A stretch of 5,710 bases of DNA from JASJBU01 sp965372385 (lineage in GTDB: Bacteria > Pseudomonadota > Gammaproteobacteria > Chromatiales > Chromatiaceae), in the NCBI GenBank assembly GCA_965372385.1, contig CBDVCD010000237.1:1-5710 (forward strand), given 5' to 3'. The notes below the pieces were generated by a model. The model was not told the DNA's origin. It did no database searches and was given only the letters and a program-made list of their open reading frames with translations. The position numbers and the translations under genes are program-made. Each line of letters starts with the position of its first letter. Position 1 is the first letter of the stretch. Below are positions 1 through 5,709 of this stretch, piece by piece.

Positions 1-9
1 TCTAGGATC

Positions 10-669
10 ATGTTTACCGGTATCATCCAGGCGCTTGGCTCGATCGACAGCATAGAATCACGGGGAGGTGATGTTCGGCTCTCTATCCGTACCGGCAGGC
101 TCGATCTCGCGGATGTGGCCCCGGGTGACAGCATCGCCAGCAACGGTGTCTGTCTAACGGTGATTGAGTTAACTGGAGACGGTTTCAAGGCCGATGTATC
201 GCGGGAAACCCTCGACCTGACCACCCTACACAGCTTGCAGCCAGGCAGTCCAGTCAATCTGGAGAAGGCGCTCACCCTGAATACCCGTTTGGGTGGCCAT
301 CTGGTGAGCGGTCATGTGGATGGTGTGGGACAAGTGGTGGCGCGTAGCGGTGATGCCCGATCCATCCGCTTCATCATCGAGACCCCAGAGCATCTAGCAA
401 AATATATTTCACACAAGGGATCGATCTGCGTGGATGGCGCCAGCCTTACGGTCAATGGGGTGAATGGCAACCGCTTCGATCTGAATATCGTCCCCCATAC
501 CCTGCAGGAGACCATCATGGAGGACTACCAGCCGGGAGATGAGGTTAATCTGGAGGTGGATCTGATAGCCCGCTATCTTGAAAGGTTGCTACTGGGTGAT
601 AAGGCAGCCGAGCCTGCTGCGTCGGGCGTGACAGAAGCCTTGCTCAGGGAACGTGGTTTTCTCAGGTAA
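10..669 (+). CDS. ribE: Riboflavin synthase, alpha chain
   Basis: Catalyses the last step of riboflavin synthesis in the cytosol: dismutation of two 6,7-dimethyl-8-ribityllumazine molecules into riboflavin and a pyrimidinedione. The 219-aa protein has the family's typical length and starts with the hallmark MFTGII. Its internal duplication into two lumazine-binding barrels is visible: GDSIASNGVCLTV (39-51) matches KGSICVDGASLTV (136-148), and PGSPVNLEKAL (78-88) matches PGDEVNLEVDL (175-185). The linker motif GGHLVSGHVDG (95-105) is intact, and so is the C-terminal helix tail. The start codon is fixed by MFTGII; an AGGA lies only two bases upstream, a rather close Shine-Dalgarno. A TAG at 3-5 could be the stop of a preceding gene such as ribD, but this cannot be seen. 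Contrary to the common order ribD-ribE-ribBA-ribH-nusB, the next gene is iscR. The E. coli gene is also called ribC. Identification is very secure. Confidence 0.97.
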   Translation: MFTGIIQALGSIDSIESRGGDVRLSIRTGRLDLADVAPGDSIASNGVCLTVIELTGDGFKADVSRETLDLTTLHSLQPGSPVNLEKALTLNTRLGGHLVSGHVDGVGQVVARSGDARSIRFIIETPEHLAKYISHKGSICVDGASLTVNGVNGNRFDLNIVPHTLQETIMEDYQPGDEVNLEVDLIARYLERLLLGDKAAEPAASGVTEALLRERGFLR

Positions 670-753
670 TTTTACGCATCTTCCAGGAATATTTCCCTTC
701 TACAGTGACTTGATTTCAGCTTAATTTGGATGCCAAGAGAATTTCCCTCGCTC

Positions 754-778
754 AAAGTTGACTAATTTGCTAGGTTAC
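754..778 (+). promoter_or_regulatory. Candidate IscR type-1-like operator
   Basis: The 25 bases starting at 754 fit the E. coli IscR type-1 consensus as I remember it (ATASYYGACT, five bases RWWWY, then AGTCRRSTAT) at about 19 of 25 positions. The left half (AAAGTTGACT plus the AATTT spacer) is nearly perfect and the right half (GCTAGGTTAC) is degenerate. The site covers the -35 element of the predicted promoter. In E. coli the [2Fe-2S] form of IscR represses its own promoter from such sites, so autorepression is the natural inference. The consensus is recalled from memory, and the match was counted by hand. Confidence 0.45.
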
Positions 779-787
779 TGCTATTCT
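758..787 (+). promoter_or_regulatory. Predicted sigma70 promoter of iscR
   Basis: The -35 element is TTGACT (758-763, five of six matches to consensus). An 18-bp spacer separates it from TATTCT (782-787, four of six), which is preceded by TG at 779-780 as in extended -10 promoters. Transcription would start near 793-796, giving a leader of about 47 nt before the iscR start at 842. This position argues against translation beginning at the in-frame TTG at 758, because that codon lies inside the -35 element. Found by eye only. Confidence 0.6.
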
Positions 788-790
788 CAA

Positions 791-821
791 TACCAAGTAA
801 TCTACTGGGTAATTAAATTAC
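791..821 (+). promoter_or_regulatory. Two overlapping inverted repeats at the iscR transcription start
   Basis: TACCAAGTA (791-799), spacer ATC, then TACTGGGTA (803-811) forms an inverted repeat with one mismatch in nine pairs. It is followed, with three bases of overlap, by the perfect palindrome GTAATT-A-AATTAC (809-821). Both lie between the predicted -10 element and the ribosome binding site, where a bound repressor would block transcription. The arms resemble the outer parts of an IscR type-1 site (ATACC and GGGTA), but the 3-bp spacer differs from the usual 5 bp, so this may be a different or degenerate operator. Confidence 0.35.
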
Positions 822-829
822 ACTCTTTT

Positions 830-833
830 GGAG
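830..833 (+). promoter_or_regulatory. Ribosome binding site deciding the iscR start
   Basis: GGAG ends 8 bases before the ATG at 842. This is the only good Shine-Dalgarno in the frame, and it selects the 153-aa product over a longer reading from TTG at 758. Confidence 0.75.
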
Positions 834-841
834 ACGGTAAT

Positions 842-1303
842 ATGAGATTGTCAACTAAAGGTCGATATGCGGTTACAGCCATGCTGGATCTTGCGCTGAA
901 TGGGGTCAAGGGTCCGGTGACATTGGCGGAGATCTCAGAGAATCAGGGGATTTCTCTCTCCTATCTGGAGCAGCTCTTTGCGGCACTTCGAGCGAAAGAA
1001 CTGGTGCGCGGCGTACGCGGACCGGGTGGTGGTTATTATCTGGGCAAAGATGCCAATGATATCTCCATCGCGAACATCATCTGCGCGGTGGACGAGTGGG
1101 TTGAATTCACCCGTTGCGGTGGTCGGCAGAACTGTAGTCGTGGTTCACGTTGCCTGACGCACACCCTGTGGGAGCAGTTGAGTGAGGAAATCTTCGATTT
1201 TCTGGCCAATATATCCATTGGGGATCTGGTTAGAAGGGGAACATCCGAGCGGACTCGGGCAGATCTCAATGTGATCCCAAACGAGGGTTCACGGGCGGCA
1301 TAA
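842..1303 (+). CDS. iscR: IscR, Rrf2-family [2Fe-2S] transcriptional regulator
   Basis: Dimeric DNA-binding regulator that senses Fe-S status; in E. coli the cluster-bound form represses the isc operon and the apo form controls a second set of sites. The product is 153 aa, slightly shorter than the E. coli protein at the C-terminus. The N-terminus MRLSTKGRYAVTAMLDLALN, the recognition region ISLSYLEQLF (37-46) and the wing VRGPGGGYYLG (58-68) are typical of IscR. The ligands Cys92, Cys98, Cys104 and His107 (in TRCGGRQNCSRGSRCLTH) are all present with the spacing of E. coli IscR, separating it from cluster-less Rrf2 relatives. Compared with the E. coli sequence as I recall it, Trp86 and Phe89 replace small residues just before the cluster, and Cys81 is extra. 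No iscS, iscU, hscA or fdx follows; the next gene, 254 bp downstream, is prmB, so this copy is transcribed alone. The upstream promoter and type-1-like site suggest autoregulation. Family identity is secure; whether it is the main IscR or a second copy is unknown. Confidence 0.95.
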   Translation: MRLSTKGRYAVTAMLDLALNGVKGPVTLAEISENQGISLSYLEQLFAALRAKELVRGVRGPGGGYYLGKDANDISIANIICAVDEWVEFTRCGGRQNCSRGSRCLTHTLWEQLSEEIFDFLANISIGDLVRRGTSERTRADLNVIPNEGSRAA

Positions 1304-1370
1304 AATTGCCCTTGAGCAAGTGATTACGCATTATTTTTAGTGACAAGGCTCAGCTGGGTATTGTGTGCGG

Positions 1371-1461
1371 TCGGGTACGGGGCTGTCGGGATACGCCGTG
1401 ACTAGCTCCTGTAGGCTTCACCGCGGCGTCCTGCCGCCGAGGGCCCCGTCACCCGTACCCG
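1371..1461. repeat. Structured intergenic repeat, likely dispersed (REP/MITE-like)
   Basis: The element is bounded by the perfect inverted repeat CGGGTACGGG (1372-1381) and CCCGTACCCG (1452-1461). Inside it, GTGA-(ct)-AGC (1398-1406) can pair with GCT-TCAC (1415-1421), and GCGGC (1423-1427) with GCCGC (1433-1437). The whole thus folds as an outer stem carrying two short hairpins. An alternative inner pairing is ACGGGGC (1377-1383) with GCCCCGT (1443-1449). The core layout (a ...TACGCCGTGA... hairpin, then CGGC-rich hairpin, within G-rich/C-rich ends) resembles dispersed intergenic repeats that I remember from Chromatiales and Halomonas genomes. No coding frame is apparent. Only one copy lies in this window, so dispersal is inferred. 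The rest of the gap (1304-1370 and 1462-1499) shows nothing else I can name. Confidence 0.6.
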
Positions 1462-1499
1462 GGAGGGTTGAGATCACAACTCCTTGATATATACCCACA

Positions 1500-1528
1500 T
1501 TGGGTGGGGATCTGAAATGGGCTATCAT
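1500..1528 (+). promoter_or_regulatory. Weak candidate promoter of prmB
   Basis: TTGGGT (1500-1505, three of six matches to TTGACA), an exact 17-bp spacer and TATCAT (1523-1528, five of six matches to TATAAT) would start transcription near 1535, about 23 nt before prmB. The -35 part overlaps a small inverted repeat, ACCCA-cat-TGGGT (1493-1505). The -35 match is poor, so this is tentative. Confidence 0.3.
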
Positions 1529-1557
1529 CTCCAGCTCACTGGCTAGTTGATGGGTCC

Positions 1558-2451
1558 ATGCATTCACTTCAATCCGTTACTGATTTTATCCGCTGGGGGG
1601 CAAGCCGTTTCAACGAGGCGGGGCTTTTCTTTGGCCACGGTACCGATAATGCCCTGGATGAAGCAGTAGCCTTGGTATTGCATTCTCTATCCCTGCCTCC
1701 AGATCTACCTGCTACCTGGTTTGCTGGCCGGCTGACGAAAGAGGAGAGGGAAAAGGTGCTCAGTTTGATGCGCAGGCGCATCGATGAACGTATTCCCTTG
1801 CCCTATCTGATTGGAGAGGCTTGGTTTGCTGGCCTGCGTTTTCATGTGAATCAGCATGTTCTCATTCCCCGTTCACCCATAGCCGAACTGGTGGAGAATG
1901 GCTTCCAGCCCTGGATCGAGCCAACGGCGGTAGAACGCGTGCTCGATCTGTGTTGCGGAAGTGGCTGTATCGGGATCGCCGCGGCGAGCTATCTACCCGA
2001 TAGCCAGATCGATCTATTAGATGTCTCGGAACAGGCCCTGGCTGTTGCCCAGGAAAATATTCTGGAACATGGGTTGGAAAAACGTGTCAAGCTGGTAAGG
2101 TCGGATCTGTTCTCCTCCCTGGGCCACGGCCGCTATGACGTAATCGTCTCTAATCCGCCTTACGTCAGTAAAATAGAGCTGTCTCAGCTGCCCAGGGAGT
2201 ACGGATATGAGCCGGTTTTAGCGCTGGAGGCAGAAGACGACGGTCTGTCGATTGTTGCGCGGATTCTGCGGGAGGCCCACGGATATCTGACACCAGAGGG
2301 TATTCTGGTGGTTGAAGTGGGGAAGAGTGCGGAGGCGCTGATGCAGCGATATCCGGAGATTCCGTTTCTCTGGCTCGATTTCGAGCGGGGTGGTGAAGGG
2401 GTTTTTCTGTTTACCGCCGAAGAGCTGGATAAGTTTCGAGACGTTTTTTAA
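1558..2451 (+). CDS. prmB: Ribosomal protein uL3 N5-glutamine methyltransferase PrmB
   Basis: SAM-dependent enzyme that methylates a glutamine side chain of ribosomal protein L3 (uL3) during 50S assembly in the cytosol. The 297-aa product is close to the roughly 310 aa of the E. coli enzyme. An N-terminal helical recognition domain (about 1-95) contains the PrmB signature FGHGTDNALDEA (25-36) and is followed by VLIPRSPIAEL (101-111). The methyltransferase fold has the SAM-binding motif VLDLCCGSGCIGIA (128-141), the acidic end of strand two (LLDVS, 153-157) and the catalytic NPPY (199-202), which holds the target glutamine. GHGTDN, PRSPI and the NPPYV...LPREYGYEP stretch distinguish it from the release-factor enzyme PrmC/HemK. 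The start fits the family alignment, with the E. coli protein about ten residues longer. No convincing Shine-Dalgarno is present, only GATGGG at 1549-1554. It appears to be a single-gene unit; its frequent neighbour aroC is not seen. Confidence 0.94.
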   Translation: MHSLQSVTDFIRWGASRFNEAGLFFGHGTDNALDEAVALVLHSLSLPPDLPATWFAGRLTKEEREKVLSLMRRRIDERIPLPYLIGEAWFAGLRFHVNQHVLIPRSPIAELVENGFQPWIEPTAVERVLDLCCGSGCIGIAAASYLPDSQIDLLDVSEQALAVAQENILEHGLEKRVKLVRSDLFSSLGHGRYDVIVSNPPYVSKIELSQLPREYGYEPVLALEAEDDGLSIVARILREAHGYLTPEGILVVEVGKSAEALMQRYPEIPFLWLDFERGGEGVFLFTAEELDKFRDVF

Positions 2452-2471
2452 CCAACCCTGAAAAAATGAAG

Positions 2472-2498
2472 GAGTCGGAAAAACGCATTTTTCGATTC
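2472..2498. other. Imperfect hairpin in the prmB to 105-aa gene gap
   Basis: GAGTC (2472-2476), a bulged G, and GAAAAA (2478-2483) can pair across the CGCA loop with TTTTTC (2488-2493) and GATTC (2494-2498), giving 11 pairs including one G-U. It begins 21 bases after the prmB stop and could mark the end of the prmB transcript. It lacks the GC-rich stem and the trailing T run of an intrinsic terminator. The rest of the gap (2499-2543) must hold the promoter of the next operon. Possible -10 elements are TACAAT (2502-2507) and TTTAAT (2520-2525), neither with a convincing -35 element. Confidence 0.3.
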
Positions 2499-2555
2499 CG
2501 ATACAATGAGAGTCCTGGATTTAATTATGAGCATTGTCCGGATGGAGCGGTTTAA

Positions 2556-2873
2556 ATGAGTTTACAGCGTGCCCGCAGTGCCGAAGAGTATATCGAATGG
2601 GTCAAGCAGGCCGTCTTCGAGGTGGATGACCTGCGGGACTGCTTCGATTACCAAATGGAGGAGATGGTAACTTACCCAGCTTATCTCGATCCGCTCGAAC
2701 AGGGTATCAAGGCGCTTTATCAGTCCATGGTGGACGGTGAGTACCACTTTGGCAGGGAGAACCTGAGCTTCATGGGTGTGGTGGATCGGCATGGCGAGGA
2801 TATTCCCTTTGCGGTGTTGCTGCGCCAGATCAACGAAACCCATCGCAAGGGCATCGATGTCGATGTCTCCTGA
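2556..2873 (+). CDS. Conserved-looking acidic 105-aa protein of unknown function, upstream of hemN
   Basis: I do not recognise this protein. It is a real gene by its signals: GGAG at 2544-2547 ends 8 bases before the ATG, and the frame is intact and ends 16 bp before hemN, which suggests one transcript. The 105-aa product has no signal peptide and no membrane segment, and is strongly acidic (21 Asp/Glu against 10 Lys/Arg), so a soluble cytosolic protein is likely. The first 60 residues are dominated by probable amphipathic helix (SAEEYIEWVKQAVFEVDDLRD at 8-28, then DPLEQGIKALYQSMVDG at 45-61). The C-terminal third includes HFGRENLSFMGVVDRHGEDIP (64-84). There is one cysteine (Cys29) and no metal-binding cluster motif. 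Its position suggests a part in haem synthesis or in anaerobic or redox adaptation alongside HemN, but that is context only. E. coli has the unrelated yihI beside hemN. Confidence 0.85.
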   Translation: MSLQRARSAEEYIEWVKQAVFEVDDLRDCFDYQMEEMVTYPAYLDPLEQGIKALYQSMVDGEYHFGRENLSFMGVVDRHGEDIPFAVLLRQINETHRKGIDVDVS

Positions 2874-2889
2874 GAAACGAGAGAGTCTT

Positions 2890-4275
2890 ATGGATCAATC
2901 AATTGTCTTCGATCTCTCCCTGATCGAAAAATATGACCAGAGTGGACCGCGATACACCTCCTACCCGACAGCGGTTCAGTTTCATGAGGGGTTTGGTGAG
3001 GTGGACTACCGGCGTGTCGCGCAGGAGACGAATGCATCCAGTCGTCCGCTTTCACTCTATTTTCATATCCCCTTCTGTGACACGGTCTGTTTCTACTGTG
3101 CCTGTAATAAGGTTGCCACCAAGGACCGTTCCATGGGAGGTAAGTATCTGCAGCGCCTCTACAAGGAGCTGGAGATGCAGGGCGCCTTATTCGACAGCTC
3201 GCGGAAGGTGAAACAGCTGCATTGGGGCGGTGGCACGCCCACCTTTATCAGCCATGACGAAATGCGTGAACTGGTCGCCCAAACCAGAAAGTACTTCACC
3301 CTGTTGGATGACGATACGGGTGAGTACTCGATCGAGATCGATCCCAGGGAGGCCCAGGGCGACACCATCAAGCTGTTGCGGGAACTGGGTTTCAACCGCA
3401 TGAGCCTCGGCGTACAGGACTTCGATGAGACAGTACAGAAGGCGGTCAACCGGATCCAGACCAAGCAGGTGACGCTGAACACCCTGCAGGCGGCACGTGA
3501 TGAGGGGTTTCGCTCAATCAGCCTGGATCTGATCTATGGATTGCCGTTTCAGTCCCATGCCAGTTTCGCACGCACCCTGGACGAGGTGCTCGAGGTGGAC
3601 CCGGACAGGCTCTCGGTCTTTAACTACGCCCATCTGCCAGAACGCTTCAAACCGCAAAGGCGAATCAGTGAGGCGGATCTGCCGCATCCTCAGGAGAAGC
3701 TCGATATCCTGCAGATGACCATCGAGAAACTGACCTCCGCCGGTTATGTCTATGTGGGGATGGATCACTTCGCCAAGCCGGATGATGAACTGGTGATCGC
3801 CCAGCAGGATGGTAGCCTCTACCGTAACTTTCAGGGTTACTCGACGCATGCCAATTGTGATCTGGTAGGCCTGGGTTCGACCTCCATTGGTATGGTCGGG
3901 CCAACCTATGCGCAGAACATGCGTACCCTGGATGAGTACTATGCACGTATCGACAATAACCAACTGGCGGTATTCAGAGGGGTGGAACTGAACCTGGACG
4001 ACCAGATCCGGCGTGATGTCATAACCCGTCTGATCTGTCACTTTACGCTCGATTTTTCCGCTATCGAGCAGCACTGGGATATCAACTTCAAGGATTATTT
4101 TTCCACCGAACTGGAACAACTGACGGGGATGGCGAATGATGATCTGTTGGGTTTGGATGCAGGCAGAATCACGGTCAAGCCGAAGGGGCGCCTGCTGATC
4201 AGGAATATCTGTATGCAGTTTGATGCCTATCTCAAATCGAAGGAGTCGAGTGGAAGTTTTTCCAAGGTGATCTAA
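2890..4275 (+). CDS. hemN: Oxygen-independent coproporphyrinogen III oxidase (dehydrogenase), HemN
   Basis: Radical SAM enzyme that converts coproporphyrinogen III to protoporphyrinogen IX by oxidative decarboxylation of two propionate groups, serving haem synthesis without oxygen. The 461-aa product matches the E. coli enzyme (457 aa) in length and order. The [4Fe-4S] motif HIPFCDTVCFYCAC gives Cys63, Cys67 and Cys70, with the HemN-specific extra Cys72. Tyr57, GGGTP (113-117, SAM binding), EIDPRE (149-154), GVQDF (174-178), DLIYGLP (213-219), FNYAHLP (244-250), MDHFA (291-295) and RNFQGY (312-317) are all present. The C-terminal domain ends in GRLLIRNICMQFDAYL and a final KVI, as in true HemN. 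This separates it from HemW-type homologues, which lack the N-terminal GPRYTSYPT (19-27). The ATG at 2890 gives the standard N-terminus; the frame is open from 2776, but the extra residues overlap the preceding gene. The ribosome site is weak (GAGAGAG, 2880-2886). I found no convincing FNR box upstream. Confidence 0.97.
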   Translation: MDQSIVFDLSLIEKYDQSGPRYTSYPTAVQFHEGFGEVDYRRVAQETNASSRPLSLYFHIPFCDTVCFYCACNKVATKDRSMGGKYLQRLYKELEMQGALFDSSRKVKQLHWGGGTPTFISHDEMRELVAQTRKYFTLLDDDTGEYSIEIDPREAQGDTIKLLRELGFNRMSLGVQDFDETVQKAVNRIQTKQVTLNTLQAARDEGFRSISLDLIYGLPFQSHASFARTLDEVLEVDPDRLSVFNYAHLPERFKPQRRISEADLPHPQEKLDILQMTIEKLTSAGYVYVGMDHFAKPDDELVIAQQDGSLYRNFQGYSTHANCDLVGLGSTSIGMVGPTYAQNMRTLDEYYARIDNNQLAVFRGVELNLDDQIRRDVITRLICHFTLDFSAIEQHWDINFKDYFSTELEQLTGMANDDLLGLDAGRITVKPKGRLLIRNICMQFDAYLKSKESSGSFSKVI

Positions 4276-4278
4276 CGC

Positions 4279-4299
4279 ATGATCGGTGGCTGTCATTGA
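4279..4299 (+). other. Possible six-codon leader ORF before the sugar transferase
   Basis: ATG at 4279 opens a reading (MIGGCH, then TGA) in the same frame as the next gene, ending 9 bases before its ATG at 4309. AGGTGATC (4265-4272), which matches the Shine-Dalgarno region complementary to the 16S rRNA 3' end, precedes it, whereas the gene at 4309 has no such site of its own. However, those bases also encode the conserved KVI end of HemN, so the match may be accidental. Confidence 0.15.
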
Positions 4300-4308
4300 A
4301 TATCTTTC

Positions 4309-5709
4309 ATGATTAAGCTGTTTGGTGTCTTCGTATCCAGATCCATCGTATTGCTTGGGATTCTCGAGCTTGTTGTCTTTTTCCTCTCTTTCCATGGGGC
4401 TGTTTTTCTCCACACCGATTTTCATCTGCCTGAAGACCTCATTTCGGACGATACGCTGACCAGCACGGCATCGCTGTTTGCCTCGGTGATGTTTTCGGCC
4501 ATGCTCTCACTCGGTCTCTATCAACCTGGCTCAATGGTGCGTGCCTCGGGTTTCCTGGCCAGACTTTTTCTGGCATTCTTGATTGGCAGTGCCGCAACAG
4601 GCCTTTTCTATTTTGCCCTGCAGGACTATTTTCTGACTGATCGGAGTCTGTGGGGTTACAGTATTATGTTGTCCTGCCTGGGAATACTCATATCACGGAT
4701 GATCTTCACTCGAATTACCTCGGATGACACCCTGAAAAGGCGTGTCCTTGTATTGGGTACAGGGATCAATGCCGACCGTATCGAGCACTACTACTCCTCG
4801 GTAGATAAAGCGGGTTTTTTGTTGATTGGTTATGTCAGTGTGGGGGACAGTGTCAATCTGGTCGATGACAACCGTCGGATAGCAAAAGAGCAGTCACTCC
4901 TCGAAATAGCGGAAAGAATGGCTATCGATGAGATAGTGATTGCCGTAGATGACAGACGCAAAAAACTGCAAACCGACGAACTGCTCGAATGCAAGATAAA
5001 TGGTATCCAGGTATTGGATCTTCTGACCTTTTTTGAAAAGGAACTCTCGATTATCAATATCGAACTGCTCTATCCGAGTTGGATCCTCTATTCAAGCGGT
5101 TTTATCCAGAAACCGTTGAATGTCTATTTCAAGCGGGCATTCGATGTGTCAGTCAGTTTCATCATACTGATTGTTGTATCCCCCTTCCTGCTGATGGTCG
5201 CCATCGCCAGTCTGATTGAGTCGCGAGGCAGAGGCCCTATACTCTATAGTCAGGTACGTGTCGGTATGAATGGTAAGCCATTCAGCCTGTATAAATTCCG
5301 TAGCATGCGGACCGATGCCGAATCGGATGGGGTAGTCAGGTGGGCAGCAAAGAATGATTCCCGGGTTACCGCCATGGGGAGATGCATTAGGAAGACTCGT
5401 CTGGATGAGTTGCCACAGCTGTTCAATGTGCTGAAGGGAGAAATGAGCCTGGTCGGGCCGCGCCCCGAGCGGCCTGAGTTTGTCGATCGGCTATCCAGGG
5501 ATATCCCCTATTATGCCGAACGACACTGGGTAAAACCCGGTCTGACCGGTTGGGCGCAGATGCTCTACCCCTATGCAGCGACAAAGGAAGATACCCGCCG
5601 GAAACTCGAATATGATCTCTACTATGTAAAGAATAGTGGATTCATGCTCGATACCATCATACTGCTGCAGACCATCGAGGTCGTGTTGCTCGGAAAGGGC
5701 GCGCAGTAA
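4309..5709 (+). CDS. XrtA/PEP-CTERM-system polyprenyl-phosphate sugar-1-phosphate transferase (TIGR03013-like)
   Basis: Membrane enzyme expected to start exopolysaccharide repeat units by moving a sugar-1-phosphate from a nucleotide sugar to undecaprenyl phosphate. The 466-aa protein is complete. About four hydrophobic segments come first (near 12-34, 52-71, 82-106 and 115-134), then a soluble nucleotide-binding-like domain with VLVLGTG (146-152) and IDEIVIAVDDRR (206-217), then VLDLLTFFEKE (235-245), a pattern I associate with the XrtA-linked family. A membrane-associated helix (about 280-302) leads into the bacterial sugar transferase domain: KFRSMRTDAE (329-338), RLDELPQLFNVLKGEMS (364-380) with the catalytic Asp366-Glu367 pair, LVGPRPERPEF (381-391) and KPGLTGWAQ (409-417). 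The MIKLF start followed by basic residues and a hydrophobic segment fits the family. No clear Shine-Dalgarno precedes it, so coupling to hemN (33 bp upstream) or a promoter inside hemN is possible. Exosortase, chain-length and export genes are expected beyond the window. The exact sugar cannot be read from sequence. Confidence 0.92.
   Translation: MIKLFGVFVSRSIVLLGILELVVFFLSFHGAVFLHTDFHLPEDLISDDTLTSTASLFASVMFSAMLSLGLYQPGSMVRASGFLARLFLAFLIGSAATGLFYFALQDYFLTDRSLWGYSIMLSCLGILISRMIFTRITSDDTLKRRVLVLGTGINADRIEHYYSSVDKAGFLLIGYVSVGDSVNLVDDNRRIAKEQSLLEIAERMAIDEIVIAVDDRRKKLQTDELLECKINGIQVLDLLTFFEKELSIINIELLYPSWILYSSGFIQKPLNVYFKRAFDVSVSFIILIVVSPFLLMVAIASLIESRGRGPILYSQVRVGMNGKPFSLYKFRSMRTDAESDGVVRWAAKNDSRVTAMGRCIRKTRLDELPQLFNVLKGEMSLVGPRPERPEFVDRLSRDIPYYAERHWVKPGLTGWAQMLYPYAATKEDTRRKLEYDLYYVKNSGFMLDTIILLQTIEVVLLGKGAQ

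Noticed and set aside
681..696. Nested short palindromes TTCCAGGAA and GGAATATTTCC after riboflavin synthase
   Set aside because: The arms are only four bases, with no T run and no GC-rich stem, so neither a terminator nor a clear operator.
758..841. N-terminal extension of iscR from TTG 758
   Set aside because: It would run through the predicted promoter and inverted repeats, has no homology to IscR, and a good ribosome site precedes ATG 842.
1293..1311. GGGC...GCCC pairing around the iscR stop codon as a terminator
   Set aside because: A four-base stem with a long loop and no following T tract is too weak.
1462..1557. Riboswitch or small RNA between the repeat and prmB
   Set aside because: I see only a five-pair inverted repeat and a weak promoter; no known riboswitch core is recognisable.
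2492..2505. FNR-box-like TCGAT-TCCG-ATACA ahead of the hemN operon
   Set aside because: It matches only 7 of 10 core positions, overlaps the hairpin, and is not at the expected distance from any plausible -10 element. Worth a weight-matrix scan, but not supportable by eye.
2776..2889. N-terminal extension of hemN overlapping the 105-aa gene
   Set aside because: HemN family N-termini match ATG 2890; the added residues are the out-of-frame reading of the upstream gene.
3514..4425. Long open frame of 303 codons on the - strand across hemN
   Set aside because: It is the reverse shadow of a well-identified gene with strong codon bias; the translation shows no recognisable family and no ribosome site was seen.
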